NCBI RefSeq assembly: GCF_900637185.1
Contig: NZ_LR134352.1
Coordinates: forward strand, 6,376,001 to 6,440,000
Reading direction: 5' to 3'
DNA length: 64,000 nt
From: Nocardia asteroides
GTDB taxonomy: Bacteria; Actinomycetota; Actinomycetes; Mycobacteriales; Mycobacteriaceae
The position numbers and the translations under genes were made by a program. Under the pieces are notes generated by a model. The model searched no databases and was not told the origin of the DNA. It was given only the letters and a program-made list of their open reading frames with translations. Shown piece after piece: positions 1-7,954 of the stretch (positions within the stretch are counted from its first letter, which is position 1; each line of letters opens with the position of its first letter).

Positions 1-578
1 TCGACAAGATGCTCGAGGCCGCGAAGCGCTGGCCCCGGGCCGGCGCGTTCGGGCCGATGGTCCGCGAACCCGACGGCAGCGTCTACCCCTCCGCGCGCCG
101 CGTCCCCGGCCTCGCCGACGGCGCGGGCCACGCGATCCTGGGCACGATCTGGCCGAAGAACCCCTGGTCGGTGCGCTACCGGCAGGAGAACGAGGAGATC
201 TCCGAGCGGGTGGTCGGCTGGCTGTCGGGCTCCTGCCTGCTGGTGCGCCGGGCCGCCTTCGACACCATCGACGGCTTCGACTCGCGCTACTTCATGTACA
301 TGGAGGACGTGGACTTCGGTGACCGCATGGGCAAGGCGGGCTGGCACAATGTGTTCGTCCCCGACGCCGAGGTGACCCACGCCAAGGGTCACGCCGCGGG
401 CAAGCATCCGGAACTGATGCTGCCGGCCCACCACGCCAGTGCCTACCGATTCCAGGCCGACCGGCATCCGCACTGGTGGCAGGCGCCGTTGCGGGGCGCG
501 CTGCGCGCCGGACTTGCGGTTCGCTCCCGGATTGCGGTTCGATCGGCGCTGCGCGAGAAAGCGCGCACCGGCGCCTGA
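1..578 (+). CDS. wbbL: Glycosyltransferase family 2, WbbL-type rhamnosyltransferase (C-terminal part)
   Basis: The 5' end lies outside the window; the frame is open from base 3, so only the last ~191 residues are visible. The visible part has the GT2 acceptor-side features: WLSGSCLLVRR, GFDSRYFMYMEDVDFG (the acidic ED motif expected at the catalytic base region) and a basic C-terminal tail. WbbL transfers rhamnose from dTDP-rhamnose to decaprenyl-PP-GlcNAc, building the linker between peptidoglycan and arabinogalactan at the inner face of the membrane. The call rests mainly on the next gene: in mycobacteria wbbL is directly followed by the mannose-1-phosphate guanylyltransferase gene manB, as here after 34 bases. 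Another GT2 enzyme cannot be excluded because the nucleotide-binding half is missing. Confidence 0.8.
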   Translation, partial: DKMLEAAKRWPRAGAFGPMVREPDGSVYPSARRVPGLADGAGHAILGTIWPKNPWSVRYRQENEEISERVVGWLSGSCLLVRRAAFDTIDGFDSRYFMYMEDVDFGDRMGKAGWHNVFVPDAEVTHAKGHAAGKHPELMLPAHHASAYRFQADRHPHWWQAPLRGALRAGLAVRSRIAVRSALREKARTGA

Positions 579-612
579 CCAGGGCGCCGTCACTGTGAAC
601 AGGGGAAACTCG

Positions 613-1692
613 ATGGCAGGCAACTCAGGCACCGACGCGGTCATCCTCGTCGGCGGACAGGGCACGCGGCTGCGTCCGCTCACCCTCTCGGCGCCCAAGC
701 CGATGCTGCCGACGGCCGGGCTGCCGTTCCTGACCCACCTGCTGGCCCGCATCGCCGAGGCCGGGATCACCCACGTGGTGCTGGGCACCTCGTTCAAGGC
801 CGAGGTGTTCGAAGAGCACTTCGGTGACGGCTCCGACCTGGGGCTCGAGCTCGAGTACGTCACCGAGACCGAGCCGCTGGGCACCGGCGGCGGTATCCGC
901 AACGTGCTGCCCAAGCTGCGCGCGGACAACGTGATGGTGTTCAACGGCGACGTGCTGGGCGGCACCGATCTGGGCGCGATCCTGGATACGCACGAGTCGA
1001 CCAACGCCGATGTCACCCTGCATCTGGTCCGGGTCAGCGATCCGCGCGCCTTCGGCTGCGTGCCGACCGACGCCGACGGCCGGGTCACCGCGTTCCTGGA
1101 GAAGACCCAGGATCCGCCGACCGACCAGATCAACGCCGGTTGCTACGTGTTCCGCCGCGAGTACATCGAGAAGATCCCGAGCGGGCGCCCGGTGTCGGTG
1201 GAACGCGAGGTCTTCCCCGCGCTGCTCGCCGAGGGCGCGCGGGTGCAGGGTCACGTCGACGCCTCCTACTGGCGCGACATGGGCACCCCGGAGGACTTCG
1301 TCCGCGGCTCGGCCGACCTGGTCCGCGGCATCGCCCCCTCGCCCGCCCTGCCGGGTCAGCGGGGTGAGTCGCTGGTGCACCCCGGCGCCGGGGTGGCGCC
1401 GGGCGCGCTGCTCATCGGCGGCACGGTCGTGGGCCGCGGCGCGGAGATCGGCGCGGGCGCGCGCCTGGACGGCGCCGTGATCTTCGACGGCGCGGTCGTC
1501 GAGGCGGGCGCCACCGTGGAACGCTCCATCGTCGGCTTCGGCGCCCGTATCGGCCCGCGCGCCCTGGTCCGCGACGGCGTCATCGGCGACGGCGCCAACG
1601 TCGGCGCCCGCTGCGAACTGCTCCGCGGCGCCCGGGTCTGGCCCGGCGTGGAAATCCCCGACGGCGGCATCCGCTTCTCCACCGACGTCTGA
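613..1692 (+). CDS. manB: Mannose-1-phosphate guanylyltransferase (GDP-mannose pyrophosphorylase)
   Basis: A 359-residue nucleotidyltransferase. The N-terminus holds the signature GGQGTRLRPLT followed by PKPMLP, which binds the nucleotide phosphates; FNGDVLGG is the metal-binding aspartate region; the last ~110 residues are hexapeptide repeats of a left-handed beta helix (GALLIGGTVVGRGAEIGAGA). The enzyme makes GDP-mannose from mannose-1-phosphate and GTP for mannolipids, lipoarabinomannan and glycoprotein mannosylation. The start is ATG 613, preceded by AGGGGA at 601-606; an in-frame GTG at 595 and a much longer upstream extension have no comparable ribosome site. It follows wbbL in the same order as in mycobacteria. 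A glucose-1-phosphate thymidylyltransferase is the main alternative family member; context favours the mannose enzyme. Confidence 0.85.
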   Translation: MAGNSGTDAVILVGGQGTRLRPLTLSAPKPMLPTAGLPFLTHLLARIAEAGITHVVLGTSFKAEVFEEHFGDGSDLGLELEYVTETEPLGTGGGIRNVLPKLRADNVMVFNGDVLGGTDLGAILDTHESTNADVTLHLVRVSDPRAFGCVPTDADGRVTAFLEKTQDPPTDQINAGCYVFRREYIEKIPSGRPVSVEREVFPALLAEGARVQGHVDASYWRDMGTPEDFVRGSADLVRGIAPSPALPGQRGESLVHPGAGVAPGALLIGGTVVGRGAEIGAGARLDGAVIFDGAVVEAGATVERSIVGFGARIGPRALVRDGVIGDGANVGARCELLRGARVWPGVEIPDGGIRFSTDV

Positions 1693-1718
1693 CCTGTCAC
1701 CGTCCCGGCGCCGCGCGG

Positions 1719-3296
1719 TCAGCTGAAGCCGACCGCGTGGTCGCCCCAGGCGGTGTGCAGGTCGGCGTCGGGGTTGTCGACGACGCGGTCGATGGTGTCG
1801 ATGAGCAGGGTCGTGCGGGCCGGGGAGCGGTAGTGCGGCCAGTGTTTGGAGCCGTCCAGGGCGGCGGGGACGCCGTGTTCGGCGAAGGCCAGCCAGCGGC
1901 GCTGCATCCGGCCCGAGACCGCGTCCGAGACCTTGCGGCCGCCGAGCCAGAAGGTCGGGTCATGGTTGAGCGTGCCGAAATTGCCGAAGACATAAGGCAA
2001 TTCGGTGGCGTGTCCGGCGCCGACGCGGGCGGCCTTCAACATCGGTGTCGCGTAGTCGAACCGGTACATCCAGGTCGGTGAATGCTGGGCGTGCCCCTCG
2101 GCGACCCAGGCGGCGGGCATCCGGAACGCCGCGTCGGTGGACATGGCCAGCGCCCCACGGGTTTTCGCCAGATCCGGATAGGCCGAGGTGATCTCGGCGA
2201 TCCGCTCCGGCCCCATCTCCGGATGCGAGGCCGCGACATCGCGCAGCATGGCGTTCACCGCGTCGGGCGTCACCGGCATGATCGGCGAGCGCAGCACCCG
2301 GAACAGCGAGGCCTCGTCGCGATTGGTGCCGATCAGCAGCGGAACCCGGTGGGAGCGGCCCTGCTGGAACAGGTCGATCGGATAGCCGGGCAGCAGATCA
2401 CCGTCGACCACCGGCGCCGCGGCCAGCCTGCCCGGCTCCTTGATCGGGACCTCGTCGAGCAGCACCGCCCCGACCTCGACGAGCCGCTCGATCGGCAGCT
2501 CCAGCAGCCGATCCGCCTCGCCGGGACCGAGTTCGAGCAGTTCCAGGTACCGCTGCGCGACCACGGCGGCGCGTTCCTGCCCGAAAACCGTGGTGGCGGG
2601 CGGACTCTGGGCGATCGCCTTGTGGAAAAGCCCGGCGGCCGCCGGCGCGGTGAGCAGCGCGGTCACACAGCCCGCGCCGGAGGACTCACCGAAGACGGTG
2701 ACGTTGCCGGGGTCGCCGCCGAACGCGGCGATATTGTCGCGGACCCAGGCCAGCGCGGCCAGCTGATCGCGCAGGCCCAGATTCGGCGTGAACTGCTCGC
2801 CGAAGGTGGACAGGTCGAGGAAGCCGAGCACGCCGAGCCGGTAGTTCACCGAGACGACGACCACGTCGCCCGCCTCGGCCAGTTTGCGGCCGTCGTAGAT
2901 GGTCTGGGCGGCGGTGCCGAGGCAGTAGGCGCCGCCGTGCAGCCACACCATCACCGGGCGCGGTTCGTCCTCGCTGGGCTCGGGTCGCGGGGACCACACG
3001 TTCACCCACAGACAGTCCTCGCCCATCGCCAGATCGGAATCGACCGGGACCATGGCGCCCATCGCCTGCGGGGCGATGTCGCCGTACACGACGCACTCGC
3101 GCACGCCGTCCCAGCGCCGCGGCGGTCGTGGCGGTGCGAATCTGGCCGGACCCGCGGGCGCCGCCGCGTAGGGGACGCTGCGCCAGACCGCGACCGGCCC
3201 GTCCCAGGTACCACTGACGTTTCCGTATTCCGTGCGTGCCAGCGGTTCGGCCTCGTGCGTCCGCACGTCGGGGTCGATATCGGACTGAATGCTCAT
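1719..3296 (-). CDS. Carboxylesterase type B (para-nitrobenzyl esterase family)
   Basis: A 525-residue serine esterase of the type-B carboxylesterase/lipase family. Visible features are VWLHGGAY (oxyanion hole, residues 117-124), GESSGAG with the nucleophile at Ser205, a GTNRDEASLF segment carrying the acidic triad member, and GAGHATELPYVFG carrying the catalytic histidine. Length is normal for bacterial members. There is no signal peptide, so it is probably cytoplasmic. The start is ATG 3296, with AGGAGG at 3308-3303 spaced six bases. It is convergent with manB, with 26 bases between the stops, and stands alone. The substrate cannot be read from sequence. Confidence 0.9.
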   Translation of the reverse strand: MSIQSDIDPDVRTHEAEPLARTEYGNVSGTWDGPVAVWRSVPYAAAPAGPARFAPPRPPRRWDGVRECVVYGDIAPQAMGAMVPVDSDLAMGEDCLWVNVWSPRPEPSEDEPRPVMVWLHGGAYCLGTAAQTIYDGRKLAEAGDVVVVSVNYRLGVLGFLDLSTFGEQFTPNLGLRDQLAALAWVRDNIAAFGGDPGNVTVFGESSGAGCVTALLTAPAAAGLFHKAIAQSPPATTVFGQERAAVVAQRYLELLELGPGEADRLLELPIERLVEVGAVLLDEVPIKEPGRLAAAPVVDGDLLPGYPIDLFQQGRSHRVPLLIGTNRDEASLFRVLRSPIMPVTPDAVNAMLRDVAASHPEMGPERIAEITSAYPDLAKTRGALAMSTDAAFRMPAAWVAEGHAQHSPTWMYRFDYATPMLKAARVGAGHATELPYVFGNFGTLNHDPTFWLGGRKVSDAVSGRMQRRWLAFAEHGVPAALDGSKHWPHYRSPARTTLLIDTIDRVVDNPDADLHTAWGDHAVGFS

Positions 3297-3486
3297 CGCA
3301 CACCTCCTAGCCGGCGCGACCTCACGGGTACCTGCGCGTTTGCTCCCGCAGGCCGCAGCACCTGGTGACTCCCTTTCGAGAGTACGTCCGCTGGCCCCGA
3401 TCGACCTCCCAACGCACCATTCCCGCAGGTAACGGTTAGCTGGATATGTGCTGCGCCACAGCTGCGACGGTGTCGCCCGGCCCGCC

Positions 3487-3492
3487 TACACT
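3487..3492 (+). promoter_or_regulatory. -10 element TACACT of a leaderless promoter
   Basis: TACACT fits the actinobacterial TANNNT -10 consensus and ends exactly six bases before the ATG at 3499, so transcription is predicted to begin at the A of the start codon. No ribosome-binding site precedes the ATG. No convincing -35 was identified. Confidence 0.5.
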
Positions 3493-3498
3493 GTGCCG

Positions 3499-3720
3499 AT
3501 GCCGAACTACAGCTTCCGGTGCCGCTCCTGTGGCGACACGTTCGAGGTGAACCGGCCGATGGCGCAGTCCTCGGATCCGGCCGCGTGCCCCGCGGGCCAC
3601 GACGACACGGTCAAACTGCTGACCACCTTCGCGACCGTGGGCCGCGGCAGCGCGCCCGCGCCGGTCGCCGCGCCGCGGCCTGCGGGTGGGGGTTGCTGCG
3701 GTGGCGGCGGCTGCTGCTGA
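3499..3720 (+). CDS. FmdB-type zinc-ribbon protein with Gly/Cys tail
   Basis: A 73-residue protein of the FmdB/CxxC-CxxC regulatory-protein family. It opens with MPNYSFRCRSCG, giving the first zinc knuckle (Cys8, Cys11). The second knuckle is unusual: Cys30 is followed by PAGH rather than PxC, so His34 may replace a cysteine. The C-terminus ends GGGCCGGGGCC, four cysteines in a glycine-rich tail. The start is ATG 3499, supported by a -10 hexamer six bases upstream (leaderless mRNA) and by the family's conserved MP-Y-F start; a GTG six bases earlier is less likely. It is convergent with the SelW-like gene. The function is unknown; zinc binding is inferred from the cysteines. Confidence 0.8.
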   Translation: MPNYSFRCRSCGDTFEVNRPMAQSSDPAACPAGHDDTVKLLTTFATVGRGSAPAPVAAPRPAGGGCCGGGGCC

Positions 3721-3737
3721 CCCCGGTTCGCCGGAGT

Positions 3738-4028
3738 TCAGTCGCGCCGGTCGACGTGGCCGAGATCGCGGTCGGGGGCGATGCGGTCCCGCACGCGCTG
3801 CTTGAGTAGCGCGATGTCGGGGAATCCGCCGTCGGCCTTGCGCTCCCACAGCTGTTCGCCGTCGAGCGTGATCCGGAAGATGCCGCCCTGACCGGGGACC
3901 AGCGCCACCTCGCCGAGTTCGGTGGCGAAGGTGGTGAGCAGTTCCTGCGCCATCCAGCTCGCGCGCAGCAGCCAGCGGCATTGGGTGCAGTATTCGATCG
4001 CGATCCTGGGCACGGGGTCAGTATCCAC
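3738..4028 (-). CDS. Rdx family (SelT/SelW/SelH-type) thioredoxin-like protein
   Basis: A 96-residue thioredoxin-like protein of the SelW/Rdx family. The N-terminal strand IAIEYCTQCRW holds a CxxC redox motif (Cys14, Cys17), which takes the place of the Cys-x-x-Sec of animal SelW. GQGGIFRITLDGEQLWERKADGGFPD matches the family core with the conserved cis-loop and the GGFPD segment. Members are small cytosolic proteins thought to take part in thiol redox exchange. The start is GTG 4028. It lies three bases after the stop of the YchJ-like gene, so the two are likely co-transcribed. Confidence 0.85.
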   Translation of the reverse strand: MDTDPVPRIAIEYCTQCRWLLRASWMAQELLTTFATELGEVALVPGQGGIFRITLDGEQLWERKADGGFPDIALLKQRVRDRIAPDRDLGHVDRRD

Positions 4029-4031
4029 GGG

Positions 4032-4430
4032 TCAGGCCTGGAAGGTGCCGTCGAGATACACCCACGCGCCGTCGACCCGGACGAAGGTGCTGTTCTCGTG
4101 CATCGCGTCGCGCACGCCGCCGGTCTTGGAGTGCGCGATGAACTCCACGGTGCCGGTGTCGTCGAACGGGCCGCCGCGCGAGGTGCCGACGATCTCCAGG
4201 AACAGCCAACGCTGCGCCGGATCGAGCTCGAGGTCGGCCGGCCGGGTGTTCGGGTGCCAGGAGCGCAGCAGGTAGCCGGTGTCGCCGACGACGTAGGCGG
4301 TGTAGCGCGAGCGCATCAGGGTCTCGGCGGTCGGCGCGGGCTTGTCGCCCGCCAGGATCGGGCCGCAGCACTGGTCGAACGGTTCGCCACGGCGGCACGG
4401 ACACGGTTTCGCTTCACCCATGCCGGTCAT
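4032..4430 (-). CDS. YchJ-family protein (UPF0225) with SEC-C zinc motif
   Basis: A 132-residue protein. The N-terminus reads KPCPCRRGEPFDQCCGP, the Cys-x-Cys...Cys-Cys SEC-C metal-binding motif also found at the end of SecA. It is followed by the YchJ-specific LMRSRYTAYVVGDTGYLLRSWHP and an NTF2-like domain with WLFLEIVGTSRGGPFDDTGTVEFIA. Members have no settled biochemical role. Start is ATG 4430; an ATG three codons later is also possible. Thirty-five further codons upstream are open but arginine-rich and unlike the family. It is followed immediately by the SelW-like gene. Confidence 0.85.
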   Translation of the reverse strand: MTGMGEAKPCPCRRGEPFDQCCGPILAGDKPAPTAETLMRSRYTAYVVGDTGYLLRSWHPNTRPADLELDPAQRWLFLEIVGTSRGGPFDDTGTVEFIAHSKTGGVRDAMHENSTFVRVDGAWVYLDGTFQA

Positions 4431-4467
4431 CCTGCCGGGTCGCCGGTCGCGGTGCCCGTCCGGGCGG

Positions 4468-4893
4468 TCAGCCGAACGGCTGGTGCGCCAGCGGGACCAG
4501 CTCGAGCGCGGTGGCCAGCTCGCCGGTCTGATCACGCCAGCGCCGCAGGTCGGTGACGCTGGGCGCCATCTCGTAGTCGAGGTGGTGCGCGGCCCGCGAC
4601 AGCGCCGCCCACAGCGCGCCCACCTGACCGGCCGTCTCCGGCCCGGCGTAGACGCGCAGGGCCAGCAGCTGGGCCCGCATCGGGCAGCGCATGAGTTCGG
4701 GTGCGATCTGCGCCCACAGTTCGTCTACGGCCTGCTCGAGCGCCAGCCGCAGGATCCACGCCACCGCCCGCGACCACACCCCGCCCGCGTCGGACACCGC
4801 GCCGGAGAGCAGGTGGTCGGCGGCCTCCAGTCGCTCGGCCACGGACGGGCGCGGCGTGAATTTCGGGCGCCGGGGCCTGCTCCGGCGGTTCAC
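4468..4893 (-). CDS. Small helical protein paired with the zinc-hook ATPase
   Basis: No family is recognised. The product is about 141 residues, with a basic N-terminus (NRRSRPRRPKF) followed by an almost entirely alpha-helical body rich in alanine and leucine. Near the end, ALSRAAHHLDYEMAPSVTDL followed by a WRDQTGELATAL helix resembles the last two helices of HEPN-type four-helix domains, although the arginine-histidine spacing is shorter than the usual RX4-6H. The C-terminus of the upstream ATPase has a similar layout. GTG 4893 is preferred because GAGG lies seven bases upstream; ATG 4947, which overlaps the ATPase stop, is the alternative. Co-transcription with the ATPase is almost certain. 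Confidence 0.6.
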   Translation of the reverse strand: MNRRSRPRRPKFTPRPSVAERLEAADHLLSGAVSDAGGVWSRAVAWILRLALEQAVDELWAQIAPELMRCPMRAQLLALRVYAGPETAGQVGALWAALSRAAHHLDYEMAPSVTDLRRWRDQTGELATALELVPLAHQPFG

Positions 4894-4921
4894 GGGCACG
4901 CCTCGGGCCGCTGTGCCGAGC

Positions 4922-7555
4922 TCATACGCGCACCGCGGTGGGTTCATGGGCGCGCAACCAGGCGATGAATCGTTCGGTGTCGCTGATCAATTCGCGCATC
5001 GGCCGGTCGATCGGCACGTGCGCGCCCGCGGTGGCGTCGCGCAGCACCCCCACCAGCCAGCGGCCGCCGACCGCGCTGAGGTGCTTGTTGAGGTCGTCGA
5101 CGCGGGCGCGCGGCCCCATCAGGGCGAGGGTGAGCATGGCGCGGGTGGTGTGCGCGTTGCGGACGCGCCGTTCCACCTCGGCGTGGTCGAGTCCGGCGGC
5201 CAGCAGTTCGTGCCGGGCTTTGGCCAGACCCGCCGCCTCGATCGCGGACCGGCAGCAGGTGGCGACCAGTTCGTCGGCGATGGCGGGCGGCAGCTGCGGG
5301 GTGCGCACCAGCGACCTGGCGTCGTCGAGGTAGCGGCGGACCGGGTCGCCGGTGACCCGCACCTCGACCACCGAGCGTTCCCGGCGCTGCACCTCGAGCA
5401 CGGTGGCGTCGAGCTGCATGCGGCGCACCGCCTCGGCCAGCCGCTCGTCGTGGGTGAACACCACCACCTGCCGGGTGGTGGCGACCTCGGCGAGCACCAT
5501 GGCCAGTCCGTCGACCTTGGCCGGGTCCATCGCCTGCACCGGATCGTCGATCATGACGAACCGGAACGGGCTGTGCGCCACCGTCGCTCGCGGCAGGAAC
5601 AGCGACAGCCCGAGCGCGTGCAGCTCACCCTGGCTCATCACGCCCAGCGCGGCGCCGTCCACCTCGTCGACGGTCACGTCGAGCAGCACCCGCCGCGCCG
5701 TCCCGGCACTGCCCTGCAACCGGATCGCGCCCAGCTCGACATTGCTCTGCTGACGCAGCGTGCTCCAGACCCACCGCGCCGTGCTCTCCAGCGGCCGCAT
5801 CCGCTCGCCCCGGATGGTGGCCGTGGCCGACTTGAGCCAGTCGGCGGCCTTCTTCACCACCCGCAGTTCCGCCGCGTCGGCCGAGACCGCGCGGGCGGGG
5901 TCGAGCCAGGCGAGGATGCGCGGCACCAGCGGTGACCAGACGGCATCGAGGCGGTCGAGGTCGGCCCGGGTATCTCGTTGCAGCGCAGCGAGGTCCGCAG
6001 CCAGAGCCAGGTACACGGTGCGCAGCCGTTCGGCGAGACCGGCGTCGTGGTCGACCTCGCCGAGCGCGGACCACGCCGCCCAGCGGGCGCGCACCGCGGC
6101 GAGCTGTCGGCGGAGCGCGCCGGGATCCACCGCGCCCGGGGCAGTGTCGCTCGGCGACAGTGGGCGGCCGGTGGGCGGCGGGCCGGTGGATTCGTCTCGC
6201 CGGTCCACCGTCTCCGTGGGCGTGCCCAGGGGCTCGTTGTCGTCCGGATTACCGTCGGCCGACGCGCTGACCGTAACGGGAGCCGGGTCGACGGCGGACG
6301 GTCGGCCGACGCCGGGTTCGGTGGGCGGTGACGGTTCCGGACCCAGTTCGGCGGGCACGCGGGAGGTGAGGGCGCGCGCCTGCGCCAGTGCGGCGTCGAA
6401 TTCGACGCGTGCGGCCCGCAGCGCGGCGAGTTGCGCACTGCGCTCGCCGATTTCGGTGTCGGCGGCGGCGAGCCAGTCGGTGTCGAGATCGCCACGGCCG
6501 CACACCGGGCAGGGGCACGCGCCGCCGGCGGTGACGTGGTCGCGGGCGCGGGTGAGCAGGTCCAGGACCCGCAGGTCGGCCTCCGCATCGGCGGTCGCGT
6601 GGCGGGCCAGCGCGGTGGACGCCTCGGCGAGGCGATCCACCGCCGCCGCCACCCGGGCCGGGTCGGGCAGGGACAGGCGCAGGATGGCGCGCAGTCCGTC
6701 GGGGCCGTCGGAGCCCAGAGCGGAGTCCGCGACGGCCGCGGCGACCGCGTCGAGGTCGGGTTCGGGGGCGCGCAGCAGGTCGGCGACGCGCCGGGCCCGG
6801 TCGTCGTCGGCGTCGGCGAGTTCGGCGAGCAGGTCCGTGCGGGACTGCCGCGAATCCTTCACGGCGCGTTCGAGTTCCAGCTTGCGCAGGCGGATGTGTT
6901 CGGCGGCGGCGGCGAGTTCGTCGAGGCCGAGCAGGCGGTGCAGGGCGTCGAACAGGTCGCTGGGTTTGCCGTCGACGAGCGCGCCGAGTTCGCTGTAGGA
7001 CAGGAACGGCCGGTACAGGTCCAGGCGCTGACGCCTGCTGCCCGGGTCGATGGAGACGGGGGCGGCGGGACCGCGCCGTTCGGTCCAGTGCGCTTCGCCG
7101 AGTTCGCTGCCGGGTGCCCAGTGCGTGGCGATCGTGAGCTCGCTGTCCTCGCCCGCGGTGAGCAGGTCGACCTCGATCCGCGCGAGGTCGGGTTCATGCA
7201 GGTTGCGCCAGCCTTCCCGCCAGGCGGTCGACCGGCCGTCCCAGCGGCGGTTTCCGCCGGTCAGGGCGAATTCCGCGGCCTCGGCGAAGCTCGATTTGCC
7301 GCTGCCGTTCCGCCCGACGACCAGGGTGAGCCCGGGCCCCGGATTCAGCCGAAGGGTGGCCGTGGGCCCGATGCCGCGGAAACCGTGCACGGTGATGGCC
7401 CGCAGGAAGACACCGGTGTCGCCCGCCTCGGGCGCGGACGGATCACCGTCGGTCGCGGCCAGCGCCGCCAGCACGCAGTCGGCGACCTGGCGTTCCACGA
7501 CGGGGTCGGCGTCGAGCTCGCGCGCGACCACCTGGGCGATCCGATCCGAGCACAC
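4922..7555 (-). CDS. Rad50/RecF-like ABC-type ATPase with zinc hook and HEPN-like C-terminus
   Basis: An 877-residue SMC-type ATPase. Order of features: Walker A GRNGSGKSS (81-89); coiled coil; a zinc-hook motif CPCPVC near 343-350; a proline/acidic low-complexity stretch at ~400-475 in the returning arm; signature MSQGELHAL near 637; Walker B FVMIDDPVQAMD near 670; and a switch histidine in VVFTHDERL. The last ~130 residues are helical and contain RDATAGAH (an RX6H pattern, ~836-843) and RVRNAH (RX4H, ~797), both compatible with an HEPN RNase-like fold. Zinc-hook ATPases with nuclease tails include the RloC anticodon nuclease, but that identity is only a hypothesis here. Start is GTG 7555, with a GGGGG stretch ten bases upstream. 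It is divergent from the SWIM operon. Confidence 0.8.
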   Translation of the reverse strand: MCSDRIAQVVARELDADPVVERQVADCVLAALAATDGDPSAPEAGDTGVFLRAITVHGFRGIGPTATLRLNPGPGLTLVVGRNGSGKSSFAEAAEFALTGGNRRWDGRSTAWREGWRNLHEPDLARIEVDLLTAGEDSELTIATHWAPGSELGEAHWTERRGPAAPVSIDPGSRRQRLDLYRPFLSYSELGALVDGKPSDLFDALHRLLGLDELAAAAEHIRLRKLELERAVKDSRQSRTDLLAELADADDDRARRVADLLRAPEPDLDAVAAAVADSALGSDGPDGLRAILRLSLPDPARVAAAVDRLAEASTALARHATADAEADLRVLDLLTRARDHVTAGGACPCPVCGRGDLDTDWLAAADTEIGERSAQLAALRAARVEFDAALAQARALTSRVPAELGPEPSPPTEPGVGRPSAVDPAPVTVSASADGNPDDNEPLGTPTETVDRRDESTGPPPTGRPLSPSDTAPGAVDPGALRRQLAAVRARWAAWSALGEVDHDAGLAERLRTVYLALAADLAALQRDTRADLDRLDAVWSPLVPRILAWLDPARAVSADAAELRVVKKAADWLKSATATIRGERMRPLESTARWVWSTLRQQSNVELGAIRLQGSAGTARRVLLDVTVDEVDGAALGVMSQGELHALGLSLFLPRATVAHSPFRFVMIDDPVQAMDPAKVDGLAMVLAEVATTRQVVVFTHDERLAEAVRRMQLDATVLEVQRRERSVVEVRVTGDPVRRYLDDARSLVRTPQLPPAIADELVATCCRSAIEAAGLAKARHELLAAGLDHAEVERRVRNAHTTRAMLTLALMGPRARVDDLNKHLSAVGGRWLVGVLRDATAGAHVPIDRPMRELISDTERFIAWLRAHEPTAVRV

Positions 7556-7954
7556 TGTGCGACATCCCCCTTCGCGCCCGCGCGCACCGCGGTGGCCGAG
7601 TTAAACGCTACCTGATCGCCGGACGTTCGCCCAGGGGATGCGCAGCGCCCCAGCGAATCTGCCCGCGGGAGTGGAATGGCCATCGTGAGGCCGCTGCGGG
7701 CCCCTCGATGTCCACCCCTCGCCCACCCCGGCGGGCAGCTCGATGAGGTGCTCACACCCGCGATACGCTGCGATGAGCGACGCGAGTGGTCCGGGCGAGC
7801 CGAACAGGTCAGAATGCCAGAGTTTGCCTTCCTCGGCAAGTCTTCCGGCATGAATCTGCCACAGCGCCAGGGTTTTCCAGGACTTTCGTCGGCGTGGACG
7901 GCAGTTGTCGGTGCGCTGCGGTACATATTTCGGCGACAGAGAACGGGGGAAGCG
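7556..7954 (+). other. 399-base divergent intergenic region
   Basis: This gap separates the start of the minus-strand zinc-hook ATPase gene from the plus-strand SWIM gene and must hold both promoters. It carries a GGGGG stretch near 7566-7571 (minus strand, for the ATPase gene) and GGGGA at 7946-7950 (for the SWIM gene). An in-frame upstream extension of the SWIM gene from 7676 has arginine/proline-rich composition unlike a protein and is not accepted. I see no RNA gene or clear operator. Confidence 0.5.

Noticed and set aside
7676..7954. Upstream extension of the SWIM gene
   Set aside because: The 93 extra codons have no protein-like features and the good ribosome site is at 7946-7950.
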